This document shows positions 1 to 11,408 of a stretch of 64,000 nucleotides of DNA, piece by piece (the stretch's first letter is position 1; each line of letters starts with the position of its first letter). Origin of the DNA: Eutypella sp. D-1 (Eukaryota > Ascomycota > Sordariomycetes > Xylariales > Diatrypaceae); contig JAJTTP010000014.1 in assembly GCA_023313575.1 (NCBI GenBank), positions 434,001 to 498,000 on the forward strand. Direction: 5' to 3'. A program made the translations under genes and the position numbers. The notes beneath the pieces were generated by a model. That model did no database searches and was not told the origin of the DNA. It was given only the letters and a program-made list of their open reading frames with translations.

Positions 1-987
1 CATACGGGCCCAGTAGCGGCCGACGACAGTCTGGATCGAAGCCGAGGTGGAGATTCGATTCAGGACGTGCAGGGGGGTTTCGTTACTGTCACGACTGTAG
101 CGGAGCCAGACGTTTCGAAAGTTGGCCATCCCGAGCCCGGCGTAACCATCCGGATTGTTGGCGATGTATGAGAGGAACGGCCATGCGTCGTAGTAGTTGC
201 CACCGCTCGTCCCGTCCACGATCACGAGGTACGAGTCCCCGATCACCTTAGAAAGGCTAACCAGAGTGTCGCCGCTTGGTTGGTTGTAGCGCGCCCGTGA
301 GTCTGCGCAGATCGGCGACGTGATGAAGGTGTCGGCCACGAAGTTCGCAACCGTTTCCCACCACTAGAACACTTTCCGTATCAGCAACTCTCTTTATACG
401 ATAAACCTGGTTCCATATACCCCCTTTCATATAGCGAGAGACACCCGTGAATGTTTTAACTAACAGGTGACACGACAATTATAGAAATTTCATACTGCGC
501 CCGTACGCCCCTGGTTGATCCAATAGCGCTCGGCATAGGTCATGGCGTGTCCGAACTCGTGGACGGTGATGGCGGGCGTGTTCATCCACTCAGTCACAAC
601 GTTGAGAAAGCTCAGCCCCTCGCCCATGTCTGTACCAGTGTTGGCGGCGGTGTTCGGACCCAGGCTCGCAACGCTGTAGACGTTCATCTTATACCAGGGC
701 CCATTATCGTCCTCTGTGTTGAAGGACAAGCCCGTAGATCGCCACCCTTGACCGGTCACGAAGCAGTCGTATGCTGACTCCAAGGTCTGAATTGTTGCAT
801 CCGCCACGGAATCGCTGGTAGCATCGTAGATCCGGAAGTGTGGTGAGTCTTTAAACCTGCCGCCCCCCGGCCCGACCCGCGTGTTCGGTGTAAACTCTGC
901 CGGTGGTGCAGCCAGTGGTTGGGTCGGCGCACCTCTAGCGAGAATTGGGTATAACCACAATGTGGTCATTAATCGAAAAGCCTGCAT
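1..987 (-). CDS. Secreted HExxH metalloprotease-like protein (DUF6055-like), 3' end outside window
   Basis: Partial gene: the start is at 987 and the C-terminus lies beyond base 1. Exon 1 is 987-496 (164 codons). A 132-nt intron (495-364) follows, and exon 2 runs from 363 off the window in the same phase. The first ~20 residues look like a signal peptide ending ...ILARGA, so the product is probably secreted. The mature part has an HEFGH motif at about residues 143-147, which fits the HExxH zinc-binding pattern of gluzincin-like peptidases. The downstream exon continues with a conserved-looking block (WWETVANFVAD, then NYYDAWPFLSYI). The overall pattern resembles the DUF6055 family as I remember it. 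Catalysis is inferred from the motif only; no third zinc ligand can be assigned. It has no close neighbours: the next gene starts about 950 nt away. Confidence 0.72.
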
Positions 988-1933
988 TTTATATCTACGT
1001 TAGCTGACCTGACTTGTAAAGAGCTATATAGGGGTTGAGTAAACAAACTTTTAACGGGCTGATGATCAACAGTCTGTTATATTCTACTCGCTGTTATCGC
1101 GGAGTAGCTTTTCCGCTCGCCCAGCGTGGAATGGTGTCTGCGTGATATGAACAATTGAGCCGACAGCCTAAATCGCATGGTCACCAGGAACGTAGCATCC
1201 ATAGTGTCAAGGACCATTAGTAATCCAGAGCACTTGGTAGTAATCGAGTACCATTTAAATGTAGATAATATTAATACCGGCTCCCGATTTCATTACAAGA
1301 GACGTTTTATGGCCGACATGGTTCAATGCTTACTTCTTATCTGCTTTACAATACACGAAAGTGTCACGGACCATCTACATAGGAGCGACCCCCTATAGTG
1401 GGCCAGACTGATCTCGAAGCTGGCGAGCGCCATTTCTGGGTTCCCACTTGCCGTACGCGTTTTTATTCGTAAACAAGCACCCTTGGAACATGAGCACCAT
1501 ACTCAGTGAGGACCATGGAGGGGAGGGGGCAAAAGGTCGTCATACGTAGAGGAACCGGCCTGATCAGCTGTCACCTACGAACTCTTTCCGAATGCATCCG
1601 TTTTTGTGCAACACGTAGAGGGACGGTGAAAATGTTTTCTCGTTGGCGAGCGGGGAAGACGGGAATGGACATGTGAAATGACAACGAAGACGCACCTAAG
1701 GTAACACTGGCAACTCGCGTGACGATACACGATATTAAGACATGGATGTTTGAGTGGATAACTGGCTGAGAGCGGGAATGAAGACACGACGTGAAATTCA
1801 TAGTCGATAAAAGTGTAAATTACAGCGAAAACCTTTCGTGCACAGTGCTTGCCTCGTGGGCCATGAACGAGCGTCTCCTAAGTCATGACGTCCACCAAAG
1901 AATCAACCCTACACGCGCAGAAATACATCGGTT
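988..1933. other. Intergenic, no gene seen
   Basis: About 950 nt of mid-GC sequence between the secreted protein and the end of the Helo-like gene. Only short overlapping frames without consistent coding character occur on either strand. No repeat or RNA gene was recognised. Confidence 0.6.
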
Positions 1934-2836
1934 CTAAGCTCCTCGGCTGCCGAAGGTGATTCCCGACATGGAGCCGTTATTAATCGCCTGTTGGAGTCCC
2001 TGATTGTCTGTCCCGAATACTATATGTGTCCGGCCTCTCTGCTCTTCTTGCGCGGCCTTTTTCGCGTCGATCTCATTTCTCTGCCTCAACTCTTCAAGCA
2101 ATCTCATTGACTGCTGAAAAACTGTCATTTCATCCTCTAGGATTTGTGCGTCTCTCAGACCTCCATCTGTGTCGAAATTGGCGGTGGCATTTTCGTTCAT
2201 ATGCAGATTCTGTAACTGAGTATTAATTTCAGCAAGCTGCTGGTCGGTGACTGCGATCAAGTTGGTGATTTTCCTTCCCTCCGCTAGTATTGCGTGTTGG
2301 TTGTCTCTGGAAATTTGGCTATCGCCAACGGAGACTTGCCTAGATTAGTCATTAGAAAGAATAGCGCACACTATACGGGAGTCGATCGTATGAGAGACCA
2401 CTGACAAGTTCGCCATGCTGACTACTAGGTTGAGAGTGCCTTGATGTTCCCGCAACCGGTTTGACATGGACTTAATATGCGTCTCTTTGATGAAGCTCAC
2501 GTTTACCCGGCGCCGGAATGATAGCTTTTTGGTATCAGAATCCCCTTTCAAGCGTTTCAGGTCCTCTCTGAATTTAGCACAAGAATCTGTGCAGGTTCTG
2601 ATGGCGGTCTCCAACTGTTCTTCCACAGCCTTGCCGAGTACTTTCCATTGTGCGTCCGGGATTCCCTGGAGTGACTGCAATGCCAGGTTGATTTGGTGGA
2701 TATCATTCTCCAGGGTTTCGATGACGGCTGGTGCATCTGATATCTTGTGGATATCGTCTAAGAGAATTCGAGTCCCATGAAGTGCTGAAGCAGCGATACC
2801 GGCAATTCCAGCGGTGATACTCAAGGGGTCAGCCAT
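1934..2836 (-). CDS. Helo-like N-terminal domain protein with C-terminal amyloid-type motif (putative cell-death effector)
   Basis: Two exons, 2836-2406 and 2339-1934, joined over a 66-nt intron (donor GTCAGT, acceptor ATCTAG), give 278 residues. The first ~60 residues (starting MADPLSITAGIAGIAASALH) match the fungal N-terminal domain of STAND proteins, also called Helo-like. It is a helical domain related to the HET-S HeLo and HELLP executioners that attack membranes. Residues ~60-245 are helical and charged. Residues 252-274 form a G/N/Q-rich stretch (FG..N.GLQ.A.N.G..S) typical of prion-like signalling motifs, and the same pattern recurs at the N-terminus of the divergent NLR next door. 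Inference: the resting effector is switched on when the receptor's motif templates folding of this tail. The splice junction was chosen because it keeps a continuous conserved-looking frame (NLQVSVGDSQISRDNQ). Membrane activity is not shown by the sequence. Confidence 0.85.
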
Positions 2837-3245
2837 GATGACTTACTAATGAGGAATCAAGAGGATCCACATTGTAAATCTGAGGGGGATGTTTAGGAGG
2901 TATTAAGGAAATCGCTCCCAATTTCAAGATCATCAGAGCTTTGGAGTAAGCCCACTGACAACACGGCCCATAACTATGTATGCGCTGGACCTTTACATCT
3001 TGTTAATAATTGGTCCAGCAGTGCTGTGCTTCACGGGAAACAGCATGATGTGCTCTCGGCTGTTGTGAGATGGTCACTAGTTTAGTGAGGCCGTATCGTT
3101 TAGTGACTTTCATCCATAATTATATCCCTCTTATCATTAAAGGATTTCGTAGAACGTTCCTATGACTCTCGCTACACCCTTCCAAAGCTGAGACTGTAAT
3201 TTCCCACATCTCTGCCAGAGCTTTCTGACGTAGTAGTTTTCTATC
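2837..3245. promoter_or_regulatory. Shared divergent intergenic region of effector and NLR
   Basis: 409 nt separate the start codons of the divergently transcribed Helo-like effector and NLR genes, so both promoters must lie here. Such head-to-head pairing is common for fungal NLR/effector partners and would allow co-regulation. I recognise no specific factor site. Confidence 0.5.
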
Positions 3246-5644
3246 ATGTCAGAATCAATAAACTCTTTCGGCAGTAGAAATTCCGGCCTGCAAATAGCCC
3301 ACAACCACGGATTGATAAGCACCGTGTTCCATCACCAACCTGGTTAGTACCGATCTAGAATGAGACATGGACTCCAGACCTTTCGAGAGCACTAGAGAGG
3401 GAAGTTGATGACAGTAGATACCGCTAACATAGTAGCTCATTGATAGAAGATCCAGAAAAGCCCCCGGAACCTATTTCAGTTATCCCCTTTAGCCGTGACA
3501 CGACATTTGTCGGCCGTGAAGAACTTCTCAAACTGTTAGATGAAAAGCTTTTTGAGTCGGCATCGCGGGCTGCGCTCGTCGGACCAGGCGGCGTAGGCAA
3601 ATCACAAATTGCCATCGAACATGCATATCGCGCGGGAGAGCCTACATCCGACAATGATGAGAAGATCTGGGTGTTCTGGATTCATGCTGCCACCAAGGCG
3701 CGCGTTCAAGAAGGCTTTAAGAAGATTGCCGATGTGGTGATGCTCCGTGGCCGTGATAATCCCTCAATAGATATCTTTGGGCTTATCGAGGGATGGCTGT
3801 CCAATGACACCAATGGCAAATGGCTCATGGTCCTAGATAGCGCCGATGACGCCAACGTATTCTACCATGCTATTCAAGAGACAGAACAGGAAGAATCTTC
3901 CGACAACAAGAAGCCTCTATGTTCGTACTTGCCGCAGAATAAAAATGGGAAGATTCTCATCACCACGAGAAATAAGGAGCTTGCCCGGAGCCTCACAGGC
4001 AGGCACGACAATGTCATTGAAGTTGGACCCATGGACCCCGAAGATTCCCTAGATCTCCTTAAAAAGAAAGGGGGAGGGTCAGATCCGGTCGCAGGCCCAG
4101 CGCTTATGAAGTTGCTCGATTACATGCCCCTTGCGATCAATCAGGCGGCGGCGTACATACAAAGAGTCTCCCCACGGATTTCCATACAGAAGTATCTAGA
4201 CCGGTTTCAAGAGACTGATAAAGACAAATCCCGCCTCTTGGCTTACGGCCCCTACGACCCGCGACGGGATTGGACCGCCCCAAATTCTATTCTCACGGCG
4301 TGTCAAATCACAATCGATTACATCAATGCCGAAAGGCAATCCGCGACGCGTCTTCTTGCGCTGATAAGCTTTTTCGATTGTCAAGGCATTCCAGATACAT
4401 TAATCCGGCCTATCAACCCTTCGAGGGATGATGAAGATGCCTTTGAAGATGACATAGTAATGCTCAGAAACTATTGCTTGATCAAAAAGGAGAAAACTAA
4501 CAATATTCTCGAGATGCACGCATTAACCCAGCTATCTATGAGAACGTGGCTGGAATCGCATGGGGGCACTGAGACTTTCAAAGAGTTGTTCATTATGCGG
4601 ATGGATCTGGCGTGTCCCCAGGAATTAATGCTCGAAACCATGGAGAAATACGCTGAGCTTCTAGTACATGCCGAAGCTGCCTTGAGACACCGCCCTATCA
4701 AGCGCCAGTCACTATTACAATGGGCTTCGATTCTTTCCAATGCCGGCAAGTATGCAATCTATCAAGGAAGATATGATACTGCGAGAAATATGGTGGAGAA
4801 CGCGAAGGATGTGAGACAAGAGATATTAGGAGAGGATCATGAAGATACTCTGGACTGCCTGCATCTCCTTTGCCTGACAATGTTCAGGTCTGGCTTGCCC
4901 AAGGAGGGTGAACATGTCGCACTCCGTGCGACGTCCTTGGCGGAGAGGTCTTTGGGCCCTCTTCATCCCACTAGGCTGAGATTCGTTGATCAGTTGACAG
5001 CCAATTATTTGGAACAGCGCCGACATGAAGAGGCCGAGGTCTTTGCCAGAGAAGCATTGAAAATAAAACAGGCATTACTGGGTCCAGACCATCCCATAAC
5101 ATTGGATAGCATGCAAACTTTGATATTAATACTGCTGGATCAAGATCGGTGGGAGGAAGCCGAGTCCCTAAACACTCAGGCCACGAAGATGGATGCGTCC
5201 AGGCCGTGGAAGTCGGAAGGACCAGAGCTCGTGCGAAAACTAATGCTCATGCATACTTCGGTATATATCCACTGGCAACTAGGCCAACGGGACAAAGCTG
5301 CAGCATTGGACAAATGTTTCCGCGGACGAATCCAAACCTTAGGGCCGGAACATTATCTAACCAAAAATCCGGATAGTCTCTTACATGAGTGGTATGTATA
5401 TAATTCATCCGAATCCACGGAATCCATGAAATGCGTGAAAAGCTTTGTGGGCAAGATACCTCTGGAAGCCCGAAAAGGGGAATCGGAAGAGGGGTCGGAA
5501 GAGAAAAGCTCGGAAGAGGATGGCTCTAAGAGAGCTCCAATGCGGGAGAGGGTCGAGAGAATTGAGCTAGGACTGAGAGCTCCTCCTATCTCATCCGAGG
5601 TAATGGAGAGTTTGGCTGAGGTGTTGAAGTCGCTTAATGAATAG
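3246..5644 (+). CDS. NOD-like receptor: amyloid-type motif, NB-ARC, TPR
   Basis: Exon 1 is 3246-3342 and exon 2 is 3447-5644, giving 764 residues. The long frame beginning near 3440 has no ATG (it opens on TTG). A small upstream exon with ATG at 3246, donor GTTAGT, branch point GCTAAC (~3423) and acceptor GATAG restores frame and yields the usual linker (HHQPEDPEKPPEP) before NB-ARC. Residues 8-28 carry a motif matching the tail of the neighbouring effector. NB-ARC features: FVGRE (~53), P-loop GPGGVGKS (78-85), Walker B WLMVLDSADD (158-167), KILITTRN sensor (201-208), MPLA (259-262) and an MHA motif in the winged-helix part. The rest holds degenerate kinesin-light-chain-type TPRs (about 440-620) and an acidic E/S linker near the C-terminus. 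The role is an ATP-dependent STAND switch in non-self or pathogen sensing and regulated cell death, inferred from family. Confidence 0.9.
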
Positions 5645-6687
5645 GCGTACGTTGAATAGAATGAACGATAGCATGAGTTCCCTTCTGAGCGACCATTTGA
5701 ACCCAGTGCAGCCTAGTGTCGTTTGAATCTGCTAGCTCAGCCTATGGTTGTAACAGTCCCATGGCGGTAGCATCAGTTAACGATTACAAAATTAACTTAC
5801 ATACCGACATAGTATCGAAGTTTCGGTATGTTGCTCCGCCGACCACCCGAGCCACAGAGAGCGCGCAACCGCGACCTACGATATATACCTACTCGTTTTG
5901 GCGGTGTCCATGATTTCGACGGCCGCCGGTAGGGAACATTTGTCCCCAGCAAGGCTTGTGGTGATATATCGCGATCATCGGGGGCATGCATACGATTCTC
6001 ATGAAAACCATGTGGCCAATGTCCTCGGTGGGCTGACACTGTTGCCCCAACTGCAAGAGGTAGGATCGCGCGTCAGCTCGAAACAGCGTGAGGAGCAACG
6101 CCCTAAGCGTCCGCACTCTAGCGGCGTAGGCTATTATTTTCATCGTCGTGGGCCTTAGCTAGTTGTGGTGCGCACGAATACCCTTCGACACCCTCTTCGG
6201 GACTCTGTACCAGCTCGTTGAATAGATAATCATTGGTGAGATCTTTGCTGTAGTTTAGGCCGTGTTGTCGCTTTTCGCCATTCGGGACAGCTTTGGTGTT
6301 CAGCCTGCGAACGACGAGCAAAGACTTTTGTTGATAGACTAGCCAAGAGGAATATCCTTAGATTTGTGCAATCACGAGTAGACCTAATGTCGTTTCCATT
6401 TAGCAAGGCAAGCTTGAAGTGGGTGCTCTTCATAATCAAGTTAATGTGATCATAATGTGCGATTATTTCAGTACACCATGAGCACTGCTGGGATAAATGT
6501 ACCGTAGTCCCAGTCATTGTGACCGAGCTCCCTCACCTAACTACGCAGAACCACGAGATCCGACCAAAAAGTAAACGCCGAGAGTCCTGAACAATCGGCC
6601 AATCTAGTTACAGTATAACCACATACTCCTAACACCGTTCTTCTATTATCCTGAGCTCTTCACTCTTTGCTCAGATACCGCGACACA
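5645..6687. other. Intergenic, no gene seen
   Basis: About 1 kb between the NLR stop and the RBR ligase stop. Short overlapping frames on both strands have no recognisable domains. Nothing repeat-like or RNA-like stood out. Confidence 0.55.
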
Positions 6688-9000
6688 TCATTGCCAGCCA
6701 GGATTAAATGGATTACGGCGGCCTGGCCCTGCCTGTGGCCCGCCATCGCCACCATTGCGGTTTACATGATGGTGGTTCACGGCCCTGTTTCCAATCATCT
6801 CGTTCAGAAAGACCACGCGGAACGGGTCGAGGTTGCCAAGAGGATGGCGCGGAAATCCGGGATGGTGATGCTGGTGGTGGTGGTGGTGGTTGTCATGCGG
6901 TTGGTGGTTCGCGGCTCGGGGAGGAGGCGGCGGGAATTGAAACAGAGGTGGCGGAGGAGGGGGCCCGCGTCGGTTGCCAAGGGGTGGCGGAGGCCCACCG
7001 CCGAAGTTGAAGAACGGCATGAAGGCGCGCCCGCCCTCGTAGTCTGGTGGATGGTGGAAGTATCGACATTCCTCCTTGTGTTTGCATTGTAACAACCCTT
7101 CGTCATCCCGGTAGTGTGGCGACAAGCACAACCAACACCACTCGTGACCGCATATGCCTAAGTCGAATGTCAGTCTCGGGGATAGATAGGCAGGATAAGG
7201 TTGATTTAAAAGGGAGGGTGAAGGGATACTGACATGTCACGTGGTCGCATCCGGTATACTTGTGGACTGCCCTCTCACACTTGGGGCAGGACTTGGTAGT
7301 TTCCTTGATCCACTTTGCCGAGGCCTTCTCCCCCTTTTTCGCTTTCCGGGTCCGGTGGTCGTATTCCGCGCAGGTCTCATGCTTATGCCACGGCACGTTG
7401 TGGTGCACGCATAGACTGCGCTTGCAAGCGTAGCATTGTGCCTTGGCGCACCCCCGAGGAAATATCTGGCCCGCGTTGCAACGCGGGTTAAGGCACCACT
7501 TGAATTCATCGACAGCACCAATCGCCGCTCTCGTGGCTAAGGTGTCATATCTAAGTTGTTCTAGCGTCAGTAATGCATCGCGATAGTCGAGGCCTATTTG
7601 CCTCAGATCGAATATTTGATTAAGCTTCTACTGATTGCAACGGAGTCTATTTCTTACCTGTCGAATGTATGAGGCGGCGCAAGCGCCCTCACGTCTTCGA
7701 ATCTCAGCAGTTGCGGGCATTCGGGGCATTTAAGACGGTCCCACGTCATGGATTCCAAGCTTGATGATATCCACTGGCCTACACACTCCTTGCAGGTCAT
7801 AACGGGGTGCGTGCACGATGCTGTGATCCTCTGGGGCATCTCTGATACTCTCTTGTCGTCGCTACAAACGCAGCACGTCTCACTCGCCGTGAGGAGCCAG
7901 GCCTCAGCGCGGACGAACCTCTCCTCTACCGATCGTGTCACGTCGAAGTCGAGCGTCCGTCCCGCGCGTACCCTGACACGTTCCCGTAGAACCGTCCCGC
8001 TGTTCAGAAGCCGTATATCATCACCGTGGACCTTCGTGCCACCCGAGCCTTGACCCCGGGCACCTGGCCCAACTGCAAAAGCTTCCTGTCGCAACCAAGC
8101 CTTAATGGCGCGGCCCTGCGCACAACCTTGGCGGTCGAGTTCCGGACGGTGCCACACGTATTCCTCGTTGAAAGCGCGCAGCGCGAAGTAGTCACCGAAC
8201 GGCCTAAGGAAGACTCGCAGGTAGCGACATAACCAAACATCCGCGCGCCGTACTACCCAGCTGCCGCCCTGTAGAGGACCTGGCCGCATACCGCCGACAG
8301 CGCAAACTTCTATCTGGAGTGGACTCTTGACAGAGTGTGCGGCAGATTCCGGATCCGACTGCCGTAGTATCTGCACGATGACCTGGCGTATGGCGTCGAC
8401 GGTCGCACCACCCTCGATTTCTAGTTCAACCTTCCTTCGCTGTGCGGACGTCAAACTGATGTTTGATCCGTCCCAGTCGACGCGCGGCGAGGCACCGTTT
8501 CCAACATCGTCATCATCACCGTCGCCTCGAGGATATACCCGGTACCATAAAGCGCCCAGCCCTCTTGGAATCTCATCTCCCACCAGTCGTTTTGTATCTG
8601 CACTGTCACCCCTGTAGAACTGTATCTGCGCATCTGGTGGTATGCGCTGACGCCCGTCGGCGTTTTTGGTGGCAGCGCTGTAACGCTTCCGCAGGGAGGA
8701 GGCGACGCGCCCGAGGCTGGCGCTTCGTTTGGTGCCAAATATGCCCGGGCGCCTTCCCGAGATCTCCGCGTCTAAATCCAGTAGCTCGATCTCAGACTCG
8801 ATCCTACGGTCCCGGGAGGATCTGCCTGTGTCATGCTTCTGGTGTTTCGGGGGATGGCGGCTGGTACGGGTATCGGTATCGGCATCGCCGCCGCCGCTGC
8901 CGCTACCTCCGCCATGGTGGCGACGGTGCTGCTGCTGTGACGATGAGCGGCAGTGATGGCGACCCGAGCGACTATACCACGAGAACGGAAATATCATCAT
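6688..9000 (-). CDS. RBR-type (RING1-IBR-RING2) E3 ubiquitin ligase
   Basis: Three exons, 9000-7658, 7601-7234 and 7157-6688 (introns of 56 and 76 nt), give 726 residues. The N-terminal ~100 residues are rich in R/H/S/G. RING1 is at about 376-428 (C376, C379, C396, H398, C403, C406, C425, C428). An IBR follows (WCLNPRC ... CYACKRSLC ... W.K..TC, ~484-525). RING2 starts at C553/C556, and the Cys in YTGCDH (C566) aligns with the parkin C431-type catalytic cysteine; CGHEWCWLC completes the domain across the last splice. The tail is low complexity with polyproline and a His-rich run. Such enzymes accept ubiquitin on the RING2 cysteine from an E2 and pass it to substrate; the substrate is unknown. 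The phase-2 donor to TCTGAG acceptor was chosen because it alone keeps frame. Confidence 0.88.
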
Positions 9001-11408
9001 GCGCCTGTAGAGTTGTAGGACATGTGGGTATAAGGTGATATCTTAGCTCATGGCCGGTCGCTCTGTGGAGAACGACATGCTTAATTACGATGATATCGGA
9101 AGAAAGGGGTCATTTGGAAATGGGACAAGGCTCCAGGACTGCGATAGTGCTAAGTACTAACTCGTCCGAGGCCCTTTTCTTTCTCGTGTCTCTATGCCGA
9201 AAAGCTTGGGTTGTCAGATGCAGCTAAACGAGGAAATACTGAGTTGGCGTATTCATCGCAGCCTGCTGCTGTTTCTACAAGTGATGGTGATGGCGATTCA
9301 AAACGATTGGGAAACGCATGCCATGCGGGGCGTCGGGTGGGAAGTCGAATCAATCAGCCAGCCCTATCAGTGGGTGACATTCTAATTCGCCACGTTGAAA
9401 CTGCAAATCATATTTCTGCACATGCGACCGAGGGCTTGGGGAACTTTCGTCCTACCACTTAGCTCGTCATTTATCACCGGCGCCCCAGAAACCAAACAAA
9501 AAGGTTGATACTTGTAGTGTCTGCTAGCTGGTGCACAGGGAAAATGCAGAACGCCCACTTGCCAAACTACTGCGTTGCCATGCGTTGATCAGTCTGACCA
9601 AGTAATCCCCAGGGGCGAACCAACAGGGCTCATACAGGGGTGCGGTGAGACAGCGACGAGGAGATAGAGAGACCAGAAGCCGGTAATGGTAGGTGCATTG
9701 GCGCATTGTTTAGTGAGTCACGTACTATGTCGCATCGCACGAGACGCAAGAATGCGTGGTGGGTGGCGGCCCCCCGTCTCGAGTTGGACGAATCGCAGCC
9801 CGTCGACGACCCCGTTGGTCTGATAGATTGCTGCTGGAACCCGCGAACGGTATCATCCTAGTGCTTACCAAGTTTTGGCCCGACGAACGCCACAGGGTGA
9901 CAGAATTTGTGGGAAAGAATATGTGACAAACACGCACCACCATAACCAAAATTTAAAAATGCGCAGAGCAAGAAATCATTCAGCGTATGCCGTGCAAGAG
10001 AGCAAGTTGGCCACTTGGCTATAGCACAACGTAGGGATCCAAAAGTCAGTTCTCTTTGTTGCCCCTGTTGCGCGACCATCAAATAGACAAGGGCAAACTC
10101 GCCCCGTTGCTTTCTGCTGTTGCTTCCTAGTAGTGTGCGCACACATAGAACCAAAAATGATCTCTCTCAATCGCAGTTGAACGTTCAAACATGAAGGTGT
10201 AAGTATGTTTCTGAAAGGATGAAAGACCCGCGAAGTCGGTCATATATATACTCGGACGAGGAAGCAAAGTATAACCTTATATACCCAAGTACAGTGGTTT
10301 CAGCCTAGTCTTCCTGACTTCACAGAGTATTTTCAGATGTGGGTATTAGTGGGCGCTGATGCGGGCACTCGGAAAACCGGCCATCGTGAGGCTGCGTAAC
10401 CCATGTCTTTGCCATAGCACTCCGCTTCGATCGTAACAGCCCTAGACTTCGTGCCGTCTCAAGAGTCTAGACGAGAATGATATACATAGTATGGCCAAGC
10501 GCCAAGACAGTTAGTACTCCAATGATCTTATTCCCAACCAAGTCGATCCGATCCTCTCCTCGAATGTCATCCACTACCCACCTATCGCGATCCGAGCCCT
10601 TTTGATAATGAGGTTTTACCGGGTCCATTAGCTCGAGACGCGGCCATAGAACGAGCAGACACTACGGAGTACTGTCCTCGAGACGCGGCCACGGCAGCAA
10701 AGCACCGACCCACCCCCAAAGCTAATCAGGCCTAATACTGGCTTTTCCGGAGCAACATTGGCCGGCTTCAATACTTTATTATGCACTTCTGTAAGGTTAC
10801 AGGAACTATTTACGTACTTAAGTAGCACATAGATTTATAGCAATCTGCATGTGCTTTCGCGTGTCGAAAGTCATTCGAATCGAGGGGAAGCACGGGACTG
10901 GACGATCATCCCGCATATATGATGGACTTACCACTCAGGTCGTATTCATAGGGTATGCACTATATAGCATTTCCCGGATTCTCTCGATCCATAGGGCCAT
11001 CAAGAAAAGTGAGCCTTGGCGGCTAAAGGTCTCATGATGCAACCAACTCGACAAGGAATATGACCCCTCCCCCTTATACACTTACCTTGGTGTCCACCCT
11101 CTTAGCTCCGAATTCCCCCACATGATCGGGGCCCATCGTGGGAACCCCCTACTCCGCAGAAGTCCCACTTGAAGTCATACCCCGCGAATGTATTTCCCGA
11201 GTTCGCCGATATCGTCACGGAGTTTTCTCCGAGATGCGAGATCTTTGTGTCTCATAAAGAATAGGGGTGCCGTCTCATCGCGTGCTTTGCGGCTGCCGAT
11301 CATACAGGAACCAAACATCGAATCTTCACGTAAGGTCATAAACATATATATATGGGTATTTGAATAAGTTATCTTGAACTATCATTTACGTCGATATCGC
11401 TATCAAAC
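9001..11408. other. 2.4 kb intergenic, no gene seen
   Basis: No frame has convincing coding character. A 14-base word (TCGAGACGCGGCCA) occurs twice at about 10632 and 10678, and the palindromic word TACGGAGTAC sits between them (10663-10672). The last ~200 nt must contain the promoter of the SDR gene; TATA-like ATATATATAT is at about 11344. Confidence 0.5.

Noticed and set aside
2340..2376. Alternative 37-nt intron (donor GTATAG) in the Helo-like gene
   Set aside because: Too short and gives the wrong phase; the GTCAGT donor 29 nt upstream keeps frame.
3440..5644. NLR starting at the TTG near 3440
   Set aside because: Not an ATG, and an in-phase upstream exon with good splice signals supplies the start.
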